Source of the DNA: Vibrio sp. BS-M-Sm-2
GTDB taxonomy: Bacteria; Pseudomonadota; Gammaproteobacteria; Enterobacterales; Vibrionaceae
Assembly: GCF_041504345.1 (NCBI RefSeq)
Contig: NZ_CP167894.1
Location: 2,170,001 to 2,234,000, forward strand
DNA: 64,000 bases
Reading direction: 5' to 3'
Shown: piece by piece, positions 58,617 through 64,000 of the stretch
How the letters are laid out: each line of letters begins with the position of its first letter
Position numbering within the stretch: position 1 is the stretch's first letter
Notes under the pieces: generated by a model
The model's input: the letters and a program-made list of their open reading frames with translations, nothing else
What the model was told of the DNA's origin: nothing
Databases searched by the model: none
Translations under genes and position numbers: made by a program

Positions 58617-59303
58617 ATGTCATTAAGCTCAATAAAACTGATCGCCTTTGATTTGGATGGAACCTTGTTAGACAGCGTGCCTGATTTGGCTGTCGCCGCT
58701 GACCAAGCTTGTCAGGAACTGGGTTTCCCTTCAGTGAGTGAAGAACAAGTTCGCGACTACGTGGGTAATGGTGCTGACGTGCTTATCGGGCGTTCACTCA
58801 GCCGCAACCTTGCGGTTGACCCAAGCCTAGAGCCTGAGCTGCTGAAGAAAGCACGCATCCTGTTTGATGATTTCTACGAGCAGGGCGGCCATAAGCTGAG
58901 CCACCTTTACCCATCAGTAAAAGAGACGCTAGCTGAACTACATAAAGCGGGTTTCACTATGGCGCTTGTGACCAACAAGCCATCGAAGTTTGTACCCGAC
59001 GTTCTGGCGCAACACGGTATCGATAAGTACTTTGTTGATGTGTTGGGCGGAGACTCTTTCCCAGAGAAAAAACCGAACCCAGTAGCGCTGAACTGGTTGC
59101 TAGAAAAGCACAACGTGAAAGCGGAAGAGATGTTGATGGTTGGTGATTCAAGCAACGATATCAAAGCGGCGAAGAATGCGGGTTGCCACTCATTTGGTCT
59201 GACTTACGGCTACAACCACGGCGAGCCAATTTCAGCATCAAACCCTGACTATGTGGCGGATAACGTTGCTCAATTACTAGATGTCGTTCTAGTTTCAGCA
59301 TAA
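58617..59303 (+). CDS. gph: Phosphoglycolate phosphatase
   Basis: HAD-family enzyme that removes 2-phosphoglycolate formed during DNA repair. It has 228 residues, with nucleophile motif DLDGTLLDS near the N-terminus, ALVTNKPSKF and the C-terminal GDSSNDIKAAKNAG. It sits in the rpe-gph-trpS order. A terminator follows. Confidence 0.95.
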   Translation: MSLSSIKLIAFDLDGTLLDSVPDLAVAADQACQELGFPSVSEEQVRDYVGNGADVLIGRSLSRNLAVDPSLEPELLKKARILFDDFYEQGGHKLSHLYPSVKETLAELHKAGFTMALVTNKPSKFVPDVLAQHGIDKYFVDVLGGDSFPEKKPNPVALNWLLEKHNVKAEEMLMVGDSSNDIKAAKNAGCHSFGLTYGYNHGEPISASNPDYVADNVAQLLDVVLVSA

Positions 59304-59361
59304 AGCGTACAAAAGTTAGCTAACCCACTAGCAAAATACTTATCAATGAGTACACTGGATG

Positions 59362-59392
59362 AGCCGCGCAGAAAGAGCTGTGCGGCTTTTCT
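59362..59392 (+). terminator. Terminator of gph
   Basis: AGCCGCGCAG and CTGTGCGGCT form a 10-bp stem with one G-T pair and a 6-base loop, then TTTT. Confidence 0.85.
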
Positions 59393-59454
59393 ATATTTAA
59401 GTTAAGAAGCTAAGCGTTCAATAAACTTAGCGAATAAGCAAAGGAATTAAAACC

Positions 59455-60471
59455 ATGAGCAAGCCCATCGTATTGAGTGGTGTTCAACCATCTGGTGAAC
59501 TAAGTATCGGTAACTACTTGGGTGCTCTACGTCAATGGCAACAGATGCAAGATGATTACGATTGCCAATACTGTGTTGTAGACCTTCACGCAATTACGGT
59601 TCGCCAAGACCCGAAAGCACTGCATGAAGCGACTCTAGACGCACTAGCAATCTGTCTTGCTGTCGGTGTTGATCCAAAGAAGAGCACGCTATTTGTTCAG
59701 TCACACGTACCAGAGCATGCTCAACTTGGTTGGCTTCTTAACTGTTACACGCAAATGGGTGAACTGAGCCGTATGACTCAGTTTAAAGATAAGTCTGCAC
59801 GTCACTCAAACGACGTAAACGTAGGCTTATACGACTACCCAGTGTTGATGGCTGCAGATATCTTGCTTTACGGCGCTCACCAAGTGCCTGTAGGTAGCGA
59901 CCAGAAACAACACTTAGAGCTAGCGCGTGATATCGCAACTCGCTTTAACAACATCTACGGCCCTGAAACACCAATCTTCCAAGTGCCTGAACCTTACATT
60001 CCAACAGTGAATGCACGTGTAATGAGCCTGCAAGATGCGACGAAGAAGATGTCTAAGTCGGATGACAACCGTAAGAATGTGATTACTCTGCTAGAAGAGC
60101 CTAAGTCGATCATCAAGAAGATCAACAAAGCGCAAACGGATGCAGAAACACCACCACGCATTGCCCACGATTGGGAAAACAAAGCGGGTATCTCTAACCT
60201 AATGGGTCTTTACTCTGCGGCGACGGGTAAAACGTTTGAAGAGATCGAAGCGCAGTACCAAGGCGTTGAAATGTACGGTCCATTCAAGAAAGATGTAGGC
60301 GCAGCATTAGTTGAGATGCTTGAGCCGATTCAAGCTGAATACCATCGTATCCGTGCTGACCGCGCTTACATGGACTCAGTAATGAAAGCGGGTGCTGAAA
60401 AAGCCTCTGAGCGTGCTGCTGTGACTCTGAAAAAAGCATACGAAGCAGTAGGTTTTGTTACTCGCCCATAG
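59455..60471 (+). CDS. trpS: Tryptophanyl-tRNA synthetase
   Basis: Class I aminoacyl-tRNA synthetase of 338 residues. The HIGH-like motif is in [16 protein letters not shown] and KMSKS is in [12 protein letters not shown]. The anticodon-binding C-terminal end is intact. It closes the aroK-trpS gene block and has a very strong terminator. Confidence 0.97.
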   Translation: MSKPIVLSGVQPSGELSIGNYLGALRQWQQMQDDYDCQYCVVDLHAITVRQDPKALHEATLDALAICLAVGVDPKKSTLFVQSHVPEHAQLGWLLNCYTQMGELSRMTQFKDKSARHSNDVNVGLYDYPVLMAADILLYGAHQVPVGSDQKQHLELARDIATRFNNIYGPETPIFQVPEPYIPTVNARVMSLQDATKKMSKSDDNRKNVITLLEEPKSIIKKINKAQTDAETPPRIAHDWENKAGISNLMGLYSAATGKTFEEIEAQYQGVEMYGPFKKDVGAALVEMLEPIQAEYHRIRADRAYMDSVMKAGAEKASERAAVTLKKAYEAVGFVTRP

Positions 60472-60502
60472 ATTGAACTAAAATAACTCGCTTGAGAATT
60501 TG

Positions 60503-60538
60503 AGCCCAAAGTAACTTTTGTTTACTTTGGGCTTTTTA
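60503..60538 (+). terminator. Terminator of trpS
   Basis: AGCCCAAAGTAA (60503-60514) pairs with TTACTTTGGGCT (60522-60533), followed by TTTT. Confidence 0.92.
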
Positions 60539-60856
60539 ATGCCCATTCCATTTGCCCTCCCCGAAAACCCTTTGTTTGAATTGATAATTTACGCAGTATT
60601 TGGCTAGCACACTCGTGGCTTTAATGTTGTGCAGATGATCTTATTTGGCCCTCTCGGGCTTTATAAAATTATGCTCGTTTCTATATATGTTGGAAATATA
60701 TAACGTGCCAAACAATTGATGATTCCAAAGTGATAAGTTCCTCATTTTCTTGCCAACTGACTTATTCCTTTCATAAATAAACCTGATAGTTACCACAAAA
60801 TACATGACTGCCCATAGGTGGCAGTGACTATAACTCAATGAACTCAGGTGAAACGG
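60539..60856 (+). promoter_or_regulatory. AT-rich spacer upstream of the secreted nuclease gene
   Basis: About 318 bases without a gene. GCCC-TCTC-GGGC (60648-60659) is a small hairpin followed by TTTATAAAATT. TATATAT-GTTGGAA-ATATATA (60682-60702) is an AT inverted repeat. Neither matches a known operator. The promoter must lie here, but its elements cannot be fixed by eye. Confidence 0.4.
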
Positions 60857-63451
60857 ATGGCTCTTTTGCACAAACCTTCATTGCTAGCAGTGGCAATTGG
60901 TAGCTTGTTAACCACAAGCGCACACGCTGATTTGTTTATTTCACAATATGTGGAAGGCGGCAGCTACAACAAAGCGGTTGAGATCGCCAATAACGGCGAT
61001 AGCAGCATTAATTTAGATGGTTACTCGTTGGCGAAATCTGCGAATGGCAACGGATCATGGGGTGCCACTTTACCTTTGGATGGCCACGTTTTAGCGCCCG
61101 GTGAAGTACTTGTGGTCGCACATTCTAGTGCGAGTGATGAGATAAAAGCTCAAGCTGACATCATTAATGCTTCTATCGCTAATCATAACGGTGACGACCC
61201 GTTAGCTATCTTGAATTCAGACGGTTCGGTACATGATGTTGTTGGTTTGATGGGCGATGTCGACTGGGGTAAAGATGTTACTTTGGTTCGAGCGACACAA
61301 ACCCCTTCGGCAACATTCGATGCTTCGCAATGGGTATCGCTACCAAAAGATAGCATTGAAGGTTTAGGTTCACTAGACAGTGTTGAACTGCCAGAAGCGT
61401 TTACTTGTACACAAGATGGCTCTGACCCAGTATTCACCACCATTCAAGAAATCCAAGGTGAGGGTGCAACATCACCGTTCATTGATGGCTACCCGTACAT
61501 CACCGATGATGAATACTTTGTTAAAGGTGTGGTAAGTGCGGTGACAACAGGCCTAACCAAGGGCTTCTACCTGCAAGCACTTGAGGATGATTTCAACTCA
61601 AGCACTTCTGAAGGCCTATTTATTCATACCAACCAGTCGAGCTCAGAGCTAGTAGCCGGTGATGTGGTGTGTGTGAAAGGTAAGGTTCAAGAATACTACA
61701 GCCACACTCAGCTTAAAGTTGAAAACAATCAATGGCTCAAGCAGGGTGAGCAGCAGGCGCCAGAAGCGACAGCGATTGAAGCCTTAGACAGTGACGAGAA
61801 CTTCGCAGCAACGCTTGAGCGCTACGAAGGCATGTTGGTGAAAACAACTGAAGCACTTGATATGCGTGTGACACGCACCTTTGGTTATGACTACGCAGGT
61901 CGTCGTAACAACATGGTATTGGCACATGAGCGTATTAACATGCAGCCGAACCAGCTTTTTGCAGCAGGTTCTGACGAAGCGAAGCAGCAAACTGAAGACA
62001 ACGCAGACCGCCGTCTTTTCGTTGAAACCGATCAAAAATCGGGTGATGGACAGGTGCCTTTCTACCCAGATTTTGGTCGTACCGACATCGACCAAGATGG
62101 CTCAACGGAAGACTATATCCGTATTGATGACACTATTGTTGGTCTAGAAGGCGTGTTGACCTACAGCTATGGCGAGTACCGCCTCATCACGACTAACCAG
62201 ATCACCGCTGAAAACTTCGTTCGCAACGACCCGCGTACCGACAAACCAGATATGGATGAAGGCGACTTACGTATTGCGACCTTTAATGTACTGAACTACT
62301 TCAACTCTCCATTTGGTGGTGATGCGAACCAGCATGGCAATAACCGTGGTGCAAACACCATCACTGAGTTTGAAGTACAACAAGAGAAGATTGTAAACGC
62401 GATTCTTCGCTTGGATGCTGACATCATCGGCTTGATGGAAATTGAGAACAACGGCTTTGGTGAAGGTTCGGCTATTCAACAGCTTGTTAACCAGCTGAAT
62501 GATCGCATTGAGCGTAAGAAAGACCGATATACCTTTGTGGCTGTTGATTCTAATGAAGATGGCGTAACCGACGAGATGGACTCGATTGGTACTGATGTCA
62601 TTACAACGGGTGTTATTTACCGTAAGAAGGTGGTTAAGCTTAAAGACAGCCGCGTTATCGCGATGCCAAGCCAACAAGCACCAGAAGTGTTAGACGATTC
62701 TGGCAAGGTGATTGAAGACGGTAAGAACTACCAACGTGACTCATTGGCACCAACCTTTAAGGTGAAGGGCACCAAAGAGAAACTGACTGTAGCGATTAAC
62801 CACTTTAAATCGAAAGGTTCTAAGTGTTGGGAAGATGCTGCCCCTGTTGAGCAAGGCGGTCAAGGTGGTGTAGATGCCGATAAGCAAGGTTCATGTGAGA
62901 ACTTCCGTGTTGCTGCGGCTGTTGCACTGGGTGAAGCGCTAGACGGCATTGAAGGCCATAAAGTGATTCTGGGTGATATGAACTCGTATGGCATGGAAGA
63001 TCCAATGCTGGTACTGACGGATTACTCTGAAGAGAAATACGGTAAGCAAATCAAAGCGGCGCGTAACACTTACATTGACGGCGTTGAGCAGTTTGGTGAC
63101 AGCGGTGCGGTAATTACTAAGAACTACGGCTACATTAATGCAGTGGCTCAAAAGCACCCAGACAGCTGGAGCTACTCATACAATGACGAAGTGGGCGCAC
63201 TGGATCACCTGTTGATCAGCGATAGCCTGAAAGACATGGTGGTGGATGCAACTGACTGGCACATTAACGGTGGTGAATCGACGTTGTTTGACTACAACGA
63301 AGAGTACAAAGGCGACCTGCCTAAGTACCAGGATCACTTCCGTTCATCGGATCATGATCCTGCGGTTCTTGAGCTCAGAGTCGGCGGTTCATTCGGCTTA
63401 GGTGCGTTGATGTCATTGTTTGGCCTAGCAATGTGGCGTCGTCGCAAGTAG
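60857..63451 (+). CDS. Secreted ExeM/NucH-family DNase with GlyGly-CTERM tail (Xds-like)
   Basis: Large extracellular nuclease of 864 residues from ATG 60857, chosen because AGGTGA lies 5 bases before it; an in-frame GTG at 60848 would add three residues. Signal peptide at about 1-24 (ends SAHA), then a lamin-tail domain (LFISQYVEGGSYNKAVEIAN), an OB-fold-like middle, and a C-terminal endonuclease/exonuclease/phosphatase domain with RIATFNVLNYFNS, LMEIENN, GDMNSYG and SDHDPAVLEL. The tail is GG followed by one hydrophobic helix and RRRK, a GlyGly-CTERM anchor processed by rhombosortase. It corresponds to the extracellular DNase Xds of V. cholerae, which acts in biofilm and phosphate or DNA nutrition. 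It is adjacent to trpS, the usual Vibrio position. Confidence 0.92.
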   Translation: MALLHKPSLLAVAIGSLLTTSAHADLFISQYVEGGSYNKAVEIANNGDSSINLDGYSLAKSANGNGSWGATLPLDGHVLAPGEVLVVAHSSASDEIKAQADIINASIANHNGDDPLAILNSDGSVHDVVGLMGDVDWGKDVTLVRATQTPSATFDASQWVSLPKDSIEGLGSLDSVELPEAFTCTQDGSDPVFTTIQEIQGEGATSPFIDGYPYITDDEYFVKGVVSAVTTGLTKGFYLQALEDDFNSSTSEGLFIHTNQSSSELVAGDVVCVKGKVQEYYSHTQLKVENNQWLKQGEQQAPEATAIEALDSDENFAATLERYEGMLVKTTEALDMRVTRTFGYDYAGRRNNMVLAHERINMQPNQLFAAGSDEAKQQTEDNADRRLFVETDQKSGDGQVPFYPDFGRTDIDQDGSTEDYIRIDDTIVGLEGVLTYSYGEYRLITTNQITAENFVRNDPRTDKPDMDEGDLRIATFNVLNYFNSPFGGDANQHGNNRGANTITEFEVQQEKIVNAILRLDADIIGLMEIENNGFGEGSAIQQLVNQLNDRIERKKDRYTFVAVDSNEDGVTDEMDSIGTDVITTGVIYRKKVVKLKDSRVIAMPSQQAPEVLDDSGKVIEDGKNYQRDSLAPTFKVKGTKEKLTVAINHFKSKGSKCWEDAAPVEQGGQGGVDADKQGSCENFRVAAAVALGEALDGIEGHKVILGDMNSYGMEDPMLVLTDYSEEKYGKQIKAARNTYIDGVEQFGDSGAVITKNYGYINAVAQKHPDSWSYSYNDEVGALDHLLISDSLKDMVVDATDWHINGGESTLFDYNEEYKGDLPKYQDHFRSSDHDPAVLELRVGGSFGLGALMSLFGLAMWRRRK

Positions 63452-63520
63452 CTAAATCGTCAGTAGCTTGGCAAGCCATACAAGCAAGCCAATTCAGATA
63501 ACTTAAGGCTATCTGTAAAC

Positions 63521-63550
63521 AATTAAGGTCAACCTAGGTTGGCCTTAATT
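63521..63550 (+). terminator. Hairpin after the nuclease gene
   Basis: AATTAAGGTCAACC (63521-63534) pairs with GGTTGGCCTTAATT (63537-63550) with one wobble. The T-run is weak, but the core sequence resembles the tpiA terminator. Confidence 0.7.
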
Positions 63551-63651
63551 ATTGGCGAAATGCAGTTTCCACTTGCCTTTCGCTATGGGTATTGCACAAT
63601 ACCGCCCCTATATCTCCCAATCCTTTAGTATTTAGCAAACGATTTCGACCC

Positions 63652-64000
63652 ATGTTACTTATCATCGATAACTACGACTCCTTTACCTATAACTTGTATC
63701 AGTATTTCTGTGAGTTAGGGGTAACTGTAAAAGTTGTACGCAACGATGAGATTGATATCGCAGGTATCGAAGCGCTGAATCCTAGTCACCTTGTTATCTC
63801 GCCGGGTCCTTGTACACCGGATGATGCGGGAATCTCTCTGCAAGTCATTGAACACTTCGTGGGTAAGTTGCCGATCTTAGGTGTGTGTCTTGGTCATCAA
63901 GCCATCGCTCAAGTGTTTGGTGGTGAAGTGGTGAGAGCCAGACAAGTGATGCACGGTAAAACCTCTCCGATACGCCACAATGGTAAGAGTGTTTTTCAAG
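63652..64000 (+). CDS. pabA: Anthranilate/aminodeoxychorismate synthase glutaminase subunit, 3' end outside window
   Basis: Glutamine amidotransferase that supplies ammonia for p-aminobenzoate synthesis with PabB. About 116 N-terminal residues are visible from ATG 63652. [29 protein letters not shown] and the nucleophile Cys79 in GVCLGHQ are clear. The family also includes TrpG; the Vibrio neighbourhood (after trpS and the nuclease, not in a trp operon) favours pabA. The frame is open at the right edge. Confidence 0.88.
   Translation, partial: MLLIIDNYDSFTYNLYQYFCELGVTVKVVRNDEIDIAGIEALNPSHLVISPGPCTPDDAGISLQVIEHFVGKLPILGVCLGHQAIAQVFGGEVVRARQVMHGKTSPIRHNGKSVFQ

Overview
The window is a stretch of the large chromosome of a Vibrio, most likely of the Splendidus group. 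The gene content and order match what is known of Vibrio chromosome 1, it contains the Vibrio quorum-sensing regulator gene aphA, and it has the argH-N-acetyltransferase fusion seen in marine gammaproteobacteria. The species is an inference from general appearance; no search was run. Nearly all of it is core genome. I see no insertion sequence, phage, integron, CRISPR array, tRNA or rRNA.

Layout. 1-6.9 kb: dcuA (cut by the window edge), aspA, fxsA, trmL, a Fur-box sodA, and cpxA-cpxR. 7.1-12 kb: cpxP (divergent from cpxRA), fieF, pfkA, tpiA, and a two-gene pair of an orphan CHMI-like isomerase and a DUF805 membrane protein. 12-25 kb: a DUF3135 protein, a cysteine-rich SufR-like regulator, then the conserved glpX / zapB / rraA / menA / hslUV / ftsN / cytR / priA / rpmE block and a short malic enzyme. 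25-31 kb: the methionine region metJ, metB-metL and metF, with tandem MET boxes in front of metJ/metB and metF. 31-41 kb: aphA, ppc, and the arginine region argE, argCB-argG and argH(A). 41-48 kb: a zinc-ribbon membrane protein, a RidA protein, a dihydrolipoamide-dehydrogenase-like flavoprotein, a peroxiredoxin-glutaredoxin hybrid divergent from oxyR, and mrcA. 48-60 kb: pilMNOPQ, aroK, aroB, damX, dam, rpe, gph and trpS. 60-64 kb: a large secreted nuclease with a GlyGly-CTERM tail, and the start of pabA.

How the genes work together. The methionine genes share MetJ operators. Arginine synthesis from acetylornithine onward is grouped, but no argF lies between argB and argG. Envelope stress (Cpx) and peroxide stress (OxyR, Prx-Grx) each form a divergent regulator/effector module. 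pilMNOPQ builds the inner-membrane platform and outer-membrane secretin of a type IV pilus.

Oddities. metB and ppc each carry a single-base frameshift in otherwise intact sequence, so sequencing error is at least as likely as real loss. Intergenic DNA gives the least-explained signals: mutually exclusive hairpins after argH, a seven-copy 7-bp repeat abutting aphA, a 114-nt nested foldback after the RidA gene, a perfect 16-bp inverted repeat in the dcuA leader, and repeated elements upstream of aphA. I found no convincing undescribed multigene system.
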